A stretch of 64,000 bases of DNA from Burkholderiales bacterium (GTDB taxonomy: Bacteria; Pseudomonadota; Gammaproteobacteria; Burkholderiales; Burkholderiaceae_C). Location: assembly GCA_947464185.1 (NCBI GenBank), contig CANHVY010000001.1, positions 124,001-188,000 on the forward strand, given 5' to 3'. The notes below the pieces were generated by a model. The model did no database searches. It was not told the origin of the DNA and saw nothing but the letters and a program-made list of their open reading frames with translations. Of this stretch, positions 38,339 to 46,768 are shown in pieces. A program made the position numbers and the translations under genes. The first letter of the stretch is position 1; the number at the start of each line of letters is the position of its first letter.

Positions 38339-38665
38339 ATGACCTGGCTTCGCCGCATGTCCCCTGGCCGCAGCGCCCCGGCAGGCCTGGAGTGGCGTTT
38401 GTGGCGGCGGCTGCCGGCCATCGCGCTGTGGGGGCTGGGCTTGCTGGGCCTGGCCCTGCTCTGGCACTGGGCGCAGTTTCCCGATGCGGCCACCCCGGCC
38501 CAGGAGCGCACTTACTGGCTGACCGTGTACCGACTGGCCGGTGTTGCGGTGCTGCACGTCACGCTGGTGTTAACTGTGGGCGTGGGCTGCGTGGTGGTGA
38601 TGATCATGAAGGGGCCGGCTTACGAGGCCGACCCGTACCCGCCCGCCGACCGGCCGCGTTTCTGA
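38339..38665 (+). CDS. Small inner-membrane protein of unknown function
   Basis: A 108-residue protein with two predicted membrane helices: LPAIALWGLGLLGLALLWHW (about residues 25-44) and VAVLHVTLVLTVGVGCVVVMIM (about 69-90). A basic N-terminus (RRMSPGRSA) and a Pro-rich C-terminus (DPYPPADRPRF) flank them. No family recognised. It lies alone between the tRNA and a convergent cyclophilin gene. The start ATG 38339 has a CTCC-rich, weak ribosome-binding region; the frame is open further upstream into the tRNA, which supports this internal start. Confidence 0.6.
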   Translation: MTWLRRMSPGRSAPAGLEWRLWRRLPAIALWGLGLLGLALLWHWAQFPDAATPAQERTYWLTVYRLAGVAVLHVTLVLTVGVGCVVVMIMKGPAYEADPYPPADRPRF

Positions 38666-38698
38666 GGCCTGCGGGTGCTTCTCTGACGGCGCCGGGCT

Positions 38699-39598
38699 TC
38701 AGCGCACCCGGCTGATGGCCGTGATGACAGGCGGGTTGGTGGGCAGGCTCACCTCCCCGCCGCCGTTGTTGAGGACCGGCACCGCCTTGAGCGCGGCCAG
38801 GGTGGCGTCGCTGTTGACGTCCGTGGTGGTGACCACCGTGCCAAACACGGCGTAACCGTTGCCGTCCGAGGACCCCTGCGCATTCAGGAAGGCGTTGTCC
38901 ACCAGGTTGATGAAGAACTGGCTGGTGGCGCTGTCGGCTGCTGAGGTGCGGGCCATGGCGATGGTCTTGGCCGTGTTGCTCAGGCCCGTGGCGCTGGTCT
39001 TTTCTAGTGTGATGGTCGGGCGGGTGGGGGTCTTGGCGGTGTAGTTGGTGCCAAAGGTGAAGCCGCCCCCCTGCGCCATGAAGGTGCTGATGATGCGGTG
39101 GAAGACGGTGTTCACATAGAAACCGTCCTGCACGTAGGCCAGGAAGTTCTTCACCGTGATGGGGGCCTTGGCCGGCTCGAGTTCGATCAGCAGGCTACCC
39201 AGGGACGTCGTCATCCGCACCTGGGGTTTGGGCACCGTGAAGCTCGCGGTCTTGAGCATCGCCCCGCCGGCGGCGCTGACGCTCAGGCTGATGTCGCCGT
39301 CACGGCTGGGGGTGCAGGTCACCTTGACGGCGGTGGCGGTCGCGCCGCTCAGTACCGCTGGCCCCGTGCAACCGGTGGCGCTGGCCGTGACACCGACATC
39401 CAGGTTGGCCCCCGCCACGCTGAAAGTGGCCAGGTTGTCATAGGTCGGGGGCGTGTCTGCTGTGATCGCACTCACCGATGCCACGCGCACTTCCGCTGCG
39501 CTGCCACCCCCGCCGCCACAGGCCGCGATGAAGGTGGTCAGGCCCAGGGCGGTGGCCAGCAGGGTGACATGCAGCTTGCGAGAGAGAGGGCGGTTCAT
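38699..39598 (-). CDS. Cyclophilin-type peptidyl-prolyl isomerase, lipoprotein
   Basis: A 299-residue lipoprotein: signal peptide with lipobox FIAAC (C27) followed by a Gly-rich linker, then an Ig-like beta region (about 40-125) and a C-terminal cyclophilin domain. The domain has TTSLGSLLIELEPAKAPITV, FHRIISTFMAQGGGF, IAMARTSAADSATSQFFINL and GYAVFGTVV, covering the usual catalytic Arg/Phe/Gln positions. Its likely role is prolyl isomerisation of envelope proteins. The N-terminal Ig-like part is unusual compared with standard bacterial PpiA/PpiB. Confidence 0.9.
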   Translation of the reverse strand: MNRPLSRKLHVTLLATALGLTTFIAACGGGGGSAAEVRVASVSAITADTPPTYDNLATFSVAGANLDVGVTASATGCTGPAVLSGATATAVKVTCTPSRDGDISLSVSAAGGAMLKTASFTVPKPQVRMTTSLGSLLIELEPAKAPITVKNFLAYVQDGFYVNTVFHRIISTFMAQGGGFTFGTNYTAKTPTRPTITLEKTSATGLSNTAKTIAMARTSAADSATSQFFINLVDNAFLNAQGSSDGNGYAVFGTVVTTTDVNSDATLAALKAVPVLNNGGGEVSLPTNPPVITAISRVR

Positions 39599-39701
39599 GG
39601 TGTCAGGTGGGGTCTTGATGGAGGAGTGGGAGGGCAGGGAAGGCCATCGTTGCTATCGTACCTACCTGTGGCTTGACGGTGCATCCTTGATACGGCCTTG
39701 G

Positions 39702-40370
39702 TTAACGCTGAACAGCGTTCCACGCATGCACGAACTCCCTTGCGCGTTGGCCTAACGCGACCGCGCTGTCGCCCGGTTGGTAGAGCTGCCCGCCAATGCC
39801 AAAGCCTGTGGCGCCGGCGGCGGTCCACTGGGCCAGGTTGTCGGCGGCCACGCCGCCCACGGGCCACAAGGGCGTGCCTTCGGGCAGCACGGCTTTCAGG
39901 GCTTTGAGGCCGCGCGGGCCCCAGACCTCGGCGGGAAAGAGCTTGAGGCCGTGTGCGCCGTGCCGCAGCGCGGTGAAGGCTTCGCTGGCCGTGCCCACGC
40001 CGGGCACGCACCACAGGCCCAGTGCCACGGCCTCGTCAATGACGGCGGGGTCGCAGTGGGGGCAGACGATCAGGCGCCCGCCGGCTTCGGCCACGGCTTG
40101 CACGTCCTGCGGGCTCATCACGGTGCCGGCGCCGATGAGGGTGCCTGCCGGGGCCAGGGCCGCCAGCGTGGCGATGGCCTGCAGGGCGCCGGGCCGGTTC
40201 AGCGGTACCTCCACCGCGCGAAAACCCGCTTCGAACAAGGCCGCGCCCACTGAAGCTGCATCTTCAGCGGGCAGGCCGCGCAGGATGGCTACCAGGGGTG
40301 GGTCCAGGGGGGGCAGTGCTGCAGGGCGCTGGGTTATGGCTCGGGGGGAGGAATCCAACGGAGTGTCCAT
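39702..40370 (-). CDS. dgoA: 2-dehydro-3-deoxy-6-phosphogalactonate aldolase
   Basis: A 222-residue KDPG/KDPGal-type class I aldolase that splits 2-keto-3-deoxy-6-phosphogalactonate into pyruvate and glyceraldehyde-3-phosphate. Motifs: LVAILRGLPAEDAASVGAAL, VEVPLNRPGAL with the conserved Glu, GAGTV, and the Schiff-base lysine in HGLKLFPAEVWGP. ATG 40370 has a GAAGG element 8 bases upstream; a TTG start at 40424 would add 18 residues. It follows dgoK by about 70 bp on the same strand, the usual De Ley-Doudoroff galactonate pairing. No galactonate dehydratase or transporter gene is near. Confidence 0.9.
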   Translation of the reverse strand: MDTPLDSSPRAITQRPAALPPLDPPLVAILRGLPAEDAASVGAALFEAGFRAVEVPLNRPGALQAIATLAALAPAGTLIGAGTVMSPQDVQAVAEAGGRLIVCPHCDPAVIDEAVALGLWCVPGVGTASEAFTALRHGAHGLKLFPAEVWGPRGLKALKAVLPEGTPLWPVGGVAADNLAQWTAAGATGFGIGGQLYQPGDSAVALGQRAREFVHAWNAVQR

Positions 40371-40441
40371 GGAAGTTGCCTTCGGAATGTGGAGTTGGGC
40401 GGAGTGCGCCGGGCGTTCGTGCAAGCGTCTTCAGCCGGTGC

Positions 40442-41368
40442 TCACGCGGTTATCAACAGGTGCGCCAGGGCGGTCTTGTAAACCTCGGACGGGTCCAGGT
40501 GCTGCAGGGTCACGCCGAAGGCCGCGGCGGCTTCGGCGTGGCGGGCAGCCAGGTGCGGTGCGCCGATGACGGTGACTGTGGCGGGCAGATGCCCGGCGCC
40601 GCGGCGGCGCAGTTCGTGCCACTCGGCGCCGATGAGCAGGCCGCTCAGGTAGGACCGCGCCTGCTCGGGCGGCAGGGCGCCGGTGACCACGCGCGCGCGG
40701 CAGCCGAAGAGCGCATGGGACAGGGCCACGTCGGCGCCCGCGCGCAGGCCCTGGCCGAAGGCCTCGGGGTGGTGCACATCGGCCCCCGCGTGTTCCGCCC
40801 CGGCTGCGGCGGCCAGGGTGCCATGGCGGCCCAGCAGGTCGAACAGTTCGCCGGTCATGAAGGTGGCGAAGTCGGCCACCCGGCCTTCGGCCATGCGCAC
40901 CCACTTGCTGTGGGTGCCGGGCAGCAGGAACCAGCCGTCTTCATGGCCCAGCAGCGCAGCGCCCAGCAACTGGGTTTCTTCGCCGCGCATCACGTCCACG
41001 GCGGTGGCTGTCTTCAGCGCGATGCCGGGCACGATGTCCACGCGCCGCGCCGTGCCCGGCACGCGCAGCAGGTGCTGTCCCAGGTCGCGCATGGGCACCT
41101 CGGGGTTGAGGTAGGGCGCTTGCACCCAGCCGTGGGCACTGCCCACCATGCCGGACATCAGCACCCGCACCTGCGGGCCGCTGGCGTTCAGGGCGTGAAG
41201 CAGCGTGTGCAGAGACGGCTCGAAGCGGCCACGCGCGGCCAGCATGCCGTCGGCGTCTGCGTGCTCGGCCATGCAGCGCCCGTTGGCGGCCAGGGCGTAG
41301 CCGCGACGGTGGGTGGTGCCCCAGTCCACGCCCACGGCCACGGGGGTGTCAAGGTCGGAAAGGCTCAT
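40442..41368 (-). CDS. dgoK: 2-dehydro-3-deoxygalactonokinase
   Basis: A 308-residue sugar kinase phosphorylating 2-keto-3-deoxygalactonate. The ATPase-fold start GVDWGTTHRRGY, MSGMVGSAHGWVQAPYL, MRGEETQLLGA and LLPGTHSKWVRM are characteristic of DgoK. It supplies the substrate for the aldolase encoded next. An Lrp-type regulator gene lies upstream on the same strand, with a palindromic repeat between. Confidence 0.92.
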   Translation of the reverse strand: MSLSDLDTPVAVGVDWGTTHRRGYALAANGRCMAEHADADGMLAARGRFEPSLHTLLHALNASGPQVRVLMSGMVGSAHGWVQAPYLNPEVPMRDLGQHLLRVPGTARRVDIVPGIALKTATAVDVMRGEETQLLGAALLGHEDGWFLLPGTHSKWVRMAEGRVADFATFMTGELFDLLGRHGTLAAAAGAEHAGADVHHPEAFGQGLRAGADVALSHALFGCRARVVTGALPPEQARSYLSGLLIGAEWHELRRRGAGHLPATVTVIGAPHLAARHAEAAAAFGVTLQHLDPSEVYKTALAHLLITA

Positions 41369-41381
41369 GTGGTGGAGGGTT

Positions 41382-41408
41382 GGGCTTCGACAGGCTCAGC
41401 CCGAACGG
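41382..41408. repeat. REP-like palindromic repeat
   Basis: GGGCTTCGACAGGCTCAGCCC (41382-41402) followed by GAACGG. Arms GGGCT and AGCCC are reverse complements around an 11-base loop containing TTCGACAGGCTC. I recognise this core as a short palindromic element dispersed in many beta- and gammaproteobacterial genomes. Only one copy is seen in this window. It lies between the Lrp and dgoK genes. Confidence 0.65.
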
Positions 41409-41443
41409 GGTGTGGTGGTGGGGAAGGGCTGGCGGGGGGGCGC

Positions 41444-41962
41444 TCAGGCGGGACGGAGCCCGGGTGTGGTGGGTGGCAGGGGGCCGGGCGTGGCGGCGGT
41501 GGCTGGCAGTGGCAGCGCCGTCTTGTATCTCACCTGCTTCAGGGCGAAGCTGGAGCGGATCTTCTCGATGCCGGGAATAGGTGTCAGCTGCTCCAGGATG
41601 AAGCGCTCCAGCGCGCCGATGTCGGGCACCGCCACGCGGATGAGGTAGTCGCTGTCGCCTGTCATCAGGTAGCACTCCATCACCTGTTCGTGCTCGACGA
41701 TGCGCCGCTCGAACTCGGCCAGCGACTCCTTGCCCTGCTCTTTCAGGCTGATGCTGATGAAGACGTTCAGCCCCAGGCCCAGCGCCTTGGCGTTGGCCAG
41801 CGCCACATAGCGCTCGATGACGCCGGCAGCTTCCAGCGCCTTCACCCGCGTGAGGCAGGGTGAGGGTGAGAGGTGCACCCGCCGCGCAAGCTCCACGTTG
41901 GTGAGCGAGCCGTCGCGCTGAAGATGGTCCAGGATCCGCAGATCAATGCTGTCGAGTTGCAT
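41444..41962 (-). CDS. Lrp/AsnC-family transcriptional regulator
   Basis: A 172-residue regulator with an N-terminal helix-turn-helix (LDSIDLRILDHLQRDGSLTN, LARRVHLSPSPCLTRVKALE) and a C-terminal RAM effector domain (ECYLMTGDSDYLIRVAVPDI, IPGIEKIRSSFALKQVRYKT). It ends with a Pro/Thr/Ala-rich tail of 25 residues not typical of the family. It diverges from the 2-oxoacid dehydrogenase E1 gene. By analogy with Lrp-type regulators next to amino-acid or keto-acid catabolic genes, it probably controls that gene. Confidence 0.92.
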   Translation of the reverse strand: MQLDSIDLRILDHLQRDGSLTNVELARRVHLSPSPCLTRVKALEAAGVIERYVALANAKALGLGLNVFISISLKEQGKESLAEFERRIVEHEQVMECYLMTGDSDYLIRVAVPDIGALERFILEQLTPIPGIEKIRSSFALKQVRYKTALPLPATAATPGPLPPTTPGLRPA

Positions 41963-42032
41963 GAAGTGCTGCTGGTGAAAATGTGTGCGGCATCTTATGC
42001 TGCGTGAATCCCCGTATGAGGCTTCTTCGGCA

Positions 42033-42072
42033 ACTCATTTCGAGCTCGCCGGCCTACAGTGTCGAAATGAGT
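42033..42072. promoter_or_regulatory. 11-bp perfect inverted repeat spanning the E1 start codon
   Basis: ACTCATTTCGA (42033-42043) and TCGAAATGAGT (42062-42072) are exact reverse complements separated by 18 bp. The right arm contains the ATG chosen for the E1 gene (42067). It could be an operator for the divergent Lrp regulator or an mRNA stem that hides the start codon. Confidence 0.6.
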
Positions 42073-44802
42073 GACGCTGGCCTCTCCCGCTTTCTTGCCG
42101 CCCCGGCAGCCGTGCCGGCCCTTCACGCCGCGCCCGGGCTGCCTGGCGGCGCGCAGTCCGCAGCGCCGTCCACCCCGGACCCGGATCCGCAGGAAACGGC
42201 CGAGTGGCGCGAGGCTTTCCAGGCGCTGGTGCAGCAGCATGGGCCCGAGCGCGCCCGCTACGTGCTGGACCAACTGGCCCTGCTGGCGCGGGACCCGCGC
42301 ATCGGCTGGTCGCCCGAACTGGTGACCCCCTACGTCAACACCATCCCGGCGGAGCGCCAACCTCCCTTTCCCGGCGATCTGGCCCTTGAGGAGAAGCTGG
42401 CCTCACTGATGCGCTGGAACGCCCTGGCCATGGTGGTGCGGGCCAACGCGGCGCACGGCGACCTGGGCGGCCACATCGCCAGCTATGCCAGCGCGGCCGA
42501 TCTGTTCGAGGTGGGCTTCAACCACTTCTTCCGCGCCCGGGGGCCGGCAGGCCAGGGCGGTGATCTCGTCTTCTTCCAGCCGCACAGCGCGCCGGGGGTC
42601 TACGCGCGGGCCTTCCTCGAGGGGCGCTTGAGCGAGGCCGATCTGGCCCACTACCGGCAGGAGATCACCGGCCCGCGGCAGGGCGCCCGGGGCCTGTCCA
42701 GCTACCCCCACCCTTGGTTGATGCCCGACTTCTGGCAGTTCCCCACCGGCTCCATGGGCCTGGGGCCCATCAGCTCGATCTACCACGCGCGGTTCATGCG
42801 CTACCTCACGCACCGCGGGTTGCTGGACTGCAGCGGACGCAAGGTCTGGGGCGTGTTCGGCGATGGCGAGATGGACGAGCCCGAGAGCATGAGCGCCTTG
42901 ACGCTGGCCTCGCGCGAGCGCCTGGACCAGCTGGTATGGGTGGTGAACTGCAACCTGCAGCGCCTTGATGGGCCGGTGCGGGGCAACGGGCGCATCGTGG
43001 ACGAACTGGAGCGCTTGTTCCGCGGTGCGGGCTGGAACGTGATCAAGCTGCTGTGGGGCAGCGACTGGGACGGCTTGTTCGCCCGCGACACCACGGGCGC
43101 CCTGGTGCGCGCCTTCGCCCACACGGTGGACGGCCAGATGCAGACCTTCGCCGCCAAGGATGGGCGCTTCAACCGCGACCACTTCTTCGGCCAGAACCCG
43201 GAACTCGCCGCCCTGGCCCAGGGCCTGACGGACGAACAGATCGACCGCCTGAAGCGCGGCGGGCACGACCTGGTGAAGATCCATGCCGCCTACGCGGCCG
43301 CCGCCCGCCACACAGGCACGCCCACCGTCATCCTGGCGCACACCAAGAAAGGCTACGGCATGGGGGCGGCCGGCCAGGGCCGCATGACCACGCACAGCCA
43401 GAAGAAGTTCGACGAGGACGACCTCATCGCGTTTCGCAACCGCTTCCACCTGCCCCTGAGCGACGAGCAGGCGCGCACGCTGGCTTTCGTGAAGCCGGCC
43501 GATGACAGCCCCGAGATGCGCTACCTGCACGCGCGGCGGCAGGCCCTGGGCGGGCCGCTGCCGGCGCGCGACCAGGCTGCAGGCGTCGGCGCCGAGGTGC
43601 CCGTGCCCGCATTGGCCGACTACGCCGGCTTCGCCCTGCAGCCCGGCGGCAAGGAGATGTCCACCACCATGGCCTTCGTGCGCCTGCTGGGCAGCCTGCT
43701 CAAGCAGCCAGGCGTCGGGCCGCGCATCGTGCCCATCGTGGCCGACGAGGCCCGTACCTTCGGCATGGCCAACCTGTTCAAGCAGGTGGGCATCTACTCC
43801 AGCGTGGGCCAGCGCTACGAGCCCGAGGACATCGGCTCGGTGCTCAGCTACCGCGAGGCGCTGGACGGGCAGATCCTGGAAGAAGGCATCAGCGAGGCGG
43901 GGGCGATCGCCAGCTGGACGGCCGCGGCCACCAGCTACAGCGTGCATGGCCTGCCGATGCTGCCCTTCTACATCTACTACTCGATGTTCGGCTTCCAGCG
44001 CGTGGGTGACGCCATCTGGGCCGCAGCCGACCAGCGCGCCCGGGGCTTCCTGCTGGGGGCCACTTCCGGGCGCACCACCCTGGGCGGCGAGGGCCTGCAG
44101 CACCAGGACGGCAGCAGCCACCTGGTGGCGGCCACCATCCCCAATTGCCGCGCCTGGGACCCGGCCTTTGCCGGGGAGATGGCCCTGATCGTGGACCACG
44201 GCATGCGCCGCATGCTGCTGCAGCAGTGCGACGAGTTCTTCTACATCACGCTGATGAACGAGAACTACGCCCAGCCCGACCTGCCGCCCGGGGCTGCAGA
44301 GGGCGTGCTGCGCGGTGGGTACCTCTTCGAGCGGGTGGCAGCCGAGGGCGATGCGGTGGGCGAGGTCACGCTGCTGGGCTCGGGAGCCATCCTGACCGAG
44401 GTGCGCAAGGCGGCGTGTCTGCTGGCCGCCGAAGGCATCGCCAGCACCGTGTTCAGCATCACGAGCTGGAGCGAACTGGCGCGCCAGGGGCAGGATTGGG
44501 AGCGCTTGCGTGACCTCGCGCCGGATGCGGGCGCACCGGCCCCGCAGGCCCTGCCTTACGTCGCCCAACTGCTGCAGCAGGGCCAGGGCCCTGTGGTGGC
44601 TGCCACCGATTACGTTCGCGCCGTGCCCGAAGGCATCCGAGCCTACGTGCCCATGGGCCGTGAGTTCGTGACGCTGGGCACCGACGGTTTCGGCCGCAGC
44701 GACACCCGCTCGGCCCTGCGGGAGTTCTTTGGCGTGGATGCGGCCCACATTACGCGCGCCGCGCGCGGGGCCTGTCGTCGTTGCGCGGGCTCCGCACCCT
44801 GA
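42067..44802 (+). CDS. Homodimeric-type 2-oxoacid (pyruvate) dehydrogenase E1 component, orphan copy
   Basis: A 911-residue thiamine-diphosphate enzyme of the AceE type, which decarboxylates pyruvate or a related 2-oxoacid and passes the acyl group to an E2 lipoyl protein. It has DPDPQETAEWREAFQALVQQ near the start, SMGLGPISSIYHARFMRYL, the ThDP motif GDGEMDEPESMSALTLASRE with the terminal VVNCNLQRLDGPVRGNG, and AHTKKGYGMG. No E2 or E3 genes are adjacent, unlike the main pdh cluster. The pairing with a divergent Lrp regulator recalls MdeB-type E1 proteins acting on 2-ketobutyrate from methionine breakdown, but substrate preference is inference. No clear ribosome-binding site precedes ATG 42067; an upstream in-frame start at 42016 is possible. 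Confidence 0.87.
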   Translation: MSDAGLSRFLAAPAAVPALHAAPGLPGGAQSAAPSTPDPDPQETAEWREAFQALVQQHGPERARYVLDQLALLARDPRIGWSPELVTPYVNTIPAERQPPFPGDLALEEKLASLMRWNALAMVVRANAAHGDLGGHIASYASAADLFEVGFNHFFRARGPAGQGGDLVFFQPHSAPGVYARAFLEGRLSEADLAHYRQEITGPRQGARGLSSYPHPWLMPDFWQFPTGSMGLGPISSIYHARFMRYLTHRGLLDCSGRKVWGVFGDGEMDEPESMSALTLASRERLDQLVWVVNCNLQRLDGPVRGNGRIVDELERLFRGAGWNVIKLLWGSDWDGLFARDTTGALVRAFAHTVDGQMQTFAAKDGRFNRDHFFGQNPELAALAQGLTDEQIDRLKRGGHDLVKIHAAYAAAARHTGTPTVILAHTKKGYGMGAAGQGRMTTHSQKKFDEDDLIAFRNRFHLPLSDEQARTLAFVKPADDSPEMRYLHARRQALGGPLPARDQAAGVGAEVPVPALADYAGFALQPGGKEMSTTMAFVRLLGSLLKQPGVGPRIVPIVADEARTFGMANLFKQVGIYSSVGQRYEPEDIGSVLSYREALDGQILEEGISEAGAIASWTAAATSYSVHGLPMLPFYIYYSMFGFQRVGDAIWAAADQRARGFLLGATSGRTTLGGEGLQHQDGSSHLVAATIPNCRAWDPAFAGEMALIVDHGMRRMLLQQCDEFFYITLMNENYAQPDLPPGAAEGVLRGGYLFERVAAEGDAVGEVTLLGSGAILTEVRKAACLLAAEGIASTVFSITSWSELARQGQDWERLRDLAPDAGAPAPQALPYVAQLLQQGQGPVVAATDYVRAVPEGIRAYVPMGREFVTLGTDGFGRSDTRSALREFFGVDAAHITRAARGACRRCAGSAP

Positions 44803-44843
44803 ACGTCAGGGCGGCGTCTTGGGGCCTGAGCAGAGCCAGGTAC

Positions 44844-45707
44844 TCAGCCTCCGGACCTGAAGGTCCTCATGCGGGCGACATGCCCTACCGACAGGCCTGA
44901 CAGCGGCCCGTTCAGGTGGGCCAGCGCACCCTTGAGGCTCTCGGAAGGGCCGCGCGAGGGGCCGGCGGGTCTTGGCCACTGGCGTCGTTCAGCCCGTTGG
45001 CGCCTTTCAATGATTTCCCCCGTGGCGACTGAAGCGTAGCGCCCGGCGCCGGTTTGCGCCCCCATCCCCACCCCCAACTGGGCCGGTACATGGTCGCGAA
45101 ACCACTGCGCGGCCAGCAAGGCCACGCGGTCCAGTGCGCCGGGTTCTTCGAAGAGATGGCTTGCGCCGGGAATTATCTTCAGCCGCACCGGGGCCCGCAT
45201 GCGGGCGATGGCCTGCTGGTTCAGGTCCACCACATCCAGGTCGGCGCCGCCCACGATCATCAGCGTGGGCGCGGTCACCACCGGCAGCGCAGAGGCTGCG
45301 AGGTCGGGCCGCCCCCCGCGGCAGACCACGGCGTGGACTCGCCCCGGCCGCAGTGCACTGGCCACCAGCGCCGCGGCCGCACCCGTGCTGGCGCCGAACA
45401 GGCCCAGGGGCAGGTGGGCCAGCGCCTGCTGGCGCCCGGCCCAATCCACGGCGTCGGCCAGCCGGCGCGCCAACAGGGTGATGTTGAAGACGTTGCGGCG
45501 GTCCTGGCCCTCTTGCGCGTCCAGCAGGTCGAACAGCAGCGTGGCCAGCCCCTGGGCCTGCAGCAAGGCCGCCACGTGCTGGTTGCGCGGGCTGTGGCGG
45601 CTGCTGCCGCTGCCGTGAGCGAACACGACCAAGCCTCGCGCCTGTGTCGGCACGCTCAGCACGCCAGGCAGTTGCGAACTGCCGATCAGCACGGGGGCTT
45701 GTTGCAT
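44844..45707 (-). CDS. Alpha/beta hydrolase (dienelactone hydrolase-like)
   Basis: A 287-residue hydrolase. LVVFAHGSGSSRHSPRNQHV provides the oxyanion region, GLFGASTGAAAALVA the nucleophile Ser, GGADLDVVDLN the Asp and GASHLFEEPGAL the His, completing the triad. The last 60 residues are a basic extension (ERRQRAERRQWPRPAG) not typical for the family. ATG 45707 gives the family start. In several betaproteobacteria such hydrolases occur beside phosphoribosyltransferase genes in oxygen- or stress-regulated loci; here that gene diverges from it. Substrate unknown. Confidence 0.85.
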   Translation of the reverse strand: MQQAPVLIGSSQLPGVLSVPTQARGLVVFAHGSGSSRHSPRNQHVAALLQAQGLATLLFDLLDAQEGQDRRNVFNITLLARRLADAVDWAGRQQALAHLPLGLFGASTGAAAALVASALRPGRVHAVVCRGGRPDLAASALPVVTAPTLMIVGGADLDVVDLNQQAIARMRAPVRLKIIPGASHLFEEPGALDRVALLAAQWFRDHVPAQLGVGMGAQTGAGRYASVATGEIIERRQRAERRQWPRPAGPSRGPSESLKGALAHLNGPLSGLSVGHVARMRTFRSGG

Positions 45708-45788
45708 GACGAGAACCTCGTGGTGTGACAACTGGGCTTCAAGCGAGGTGGGAGCCAGCCCATCCTGGCGCCGTCTGCACCGCAGGCG

Positions 45789-45802
45789 TTGATCGTGATC
45801 AC
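45789..45802. promoter_or_regulatory. FNR-type box TTGAT-CGTG-ATCAC
   Basis: Nine of ten positions match the FNR consensus TTGAT-N4-ATCAA. It lies in the 215-bp divergent region between the hydrolase (45707) and the phosphoribosyltransferase (45923). A CRP/FNR-family regulator gene is 1 kb away. A further perfect hairpin CCGCAC-GACA-GTGCGG is at 45819-45834. Confidence 0.5.
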
Positions 45803-45922
45803 CCGCGGGTGTCCGGGTCCGCACGACAGTGCGGCCGATGCTGCGATTCGAAAGATCAGACGATCAGGCGCTGTGCCGATGGATGTGTGCGTTCGGGCGT
45901 CCCATGCCGGGAGGACCCAGCC

Positions 45923-46753
45923 ATGCTTGACGACCGCGCCGAGCATGCCAACCGACCCCGCGGCCCCGTGAGCCCCGAGAGTCGCAGGAACGCCGCACCC
46001 CCACCCGTCCTGCACCGCCAGCGCTTTGCCCACCGGCGCGAAGCCGGCCAGGCCCTGGCGCAGGTGCTGCAGGCCCTGGCCTTGCCGGCCCCCACCGTGC
46101 TGGCCCTGCCGCGCGGCGGCGTGCCGGTGGCGGCCGAGGTGGCGCGCGTCCTGGGTGCCCCGCTGGACCTGCTGATGGTGCGCAAGATCGGTGCGCCCGG
46201 GCAGCCGGAACTGGCCGTGGCGGCTATGGCCTCCCTGGGTGCGGGCGCGGCGGGCTCGGGTGGTGAGCACAGCGGGCCGGCGGCCCAGACCTTCGTGGAC
46301 GCCGCCCTCATGGCCGCCACGGGTGCTGACCAGGCCCATGTAGACCGGGGTGTGGCACGCGAAGGGGCGGAACTGGAGCGCCGCCGTAGGCTCTACCTGC
46401 ACGGACGGCGCCCGATGTCGCTTGACGGGCGCACAGTCATCGTGGTGGATGACGGTATCGCCACCGGCACCACCTTGCGCGCAGCCCTGAAGGCGCTTCG
46501 AGCGCCTGCCGCCGCCTTGCAGGGTCAGCACGACCCTGGCCGCTGTCAAGGCAGCGCCAGAGGTGGCCCGCTGGCCGTCGTGCTCGCCGTGCCCGTCGCC
46601 CCTGCGCAGGCCCTGGCCGACCTGGCGGGCCAGGTGGACGTCACGGTCTGCCTTTGGACGCCGGAGCCCTTCGTGGCGGTCGGCGTGCACTACCAGGACT
46701 TTCGTCAGGTGTTGGACGAGGAGGTGGTGGCCGCGCTGGCCAGCAGCCCCTGA
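45923..46753 (+). CDS. Phosphoribosyltransferase-domain protein
   Basis: A 276-residue protein of the PRTase type I fold. The PRPP-binding motif VIVVDDGIATGTTLRAAL is near residue 170; upstream is FAHRREAGQALAQVLQALAL and VLALPRGGVPVAAEVARVLG, the family's first block. Relative to typical members there is extra sequence after the PRPP loop (about residues 190-213, with QGQHDPGRCQG) before VVLAVPVAPAQALADL. These stand-alone PRTases have no assigned base substrate. The ATG follows GGGAGGA by 7 bases. Confidence 0.85.
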   Translation: MLDDRAEHANRPRGPVSPESRRNAAPPPVLHRQRFAHRREAGQALAQVLQALALPAPTVLALPRGGVPVAAEVARVLGAPLDLLMVRKIGAPGQPELAVAAMASLGAGAAGSGGEHSGPAAQTFVDAALMAATGADQAHVDRGVAREGAELERRRRLYLHGRRPMSLDGRTVIVVDDGIATGTTLRAALKALRAPAAALQGQHDPGRCQGSARGGPLAVVLAVPVAPAQALADLAGQVDVTVCLWTPEPFVAVGVHYQDFRQVLDEEVVAALASSP

Positions 46754-46768
46754 GGGGCCGCCGACCGC

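Noticed and set aside
42403..44748. Minus-strand open frame of about 780 codons opposite the E1 gene
   Set aside because: Antisense shadow of the E1 dehydrogenase: no domains, extreme His/Gln/Ala composition.
46496..46562. Frameshift in the phosphoribosyltransferase gene after the PRPP loop
   Set aside because: The extra residues look odd, but the same frame resumes with VVLAVPVAP and no stop occurs, so an insertion is more likely than a frame error.
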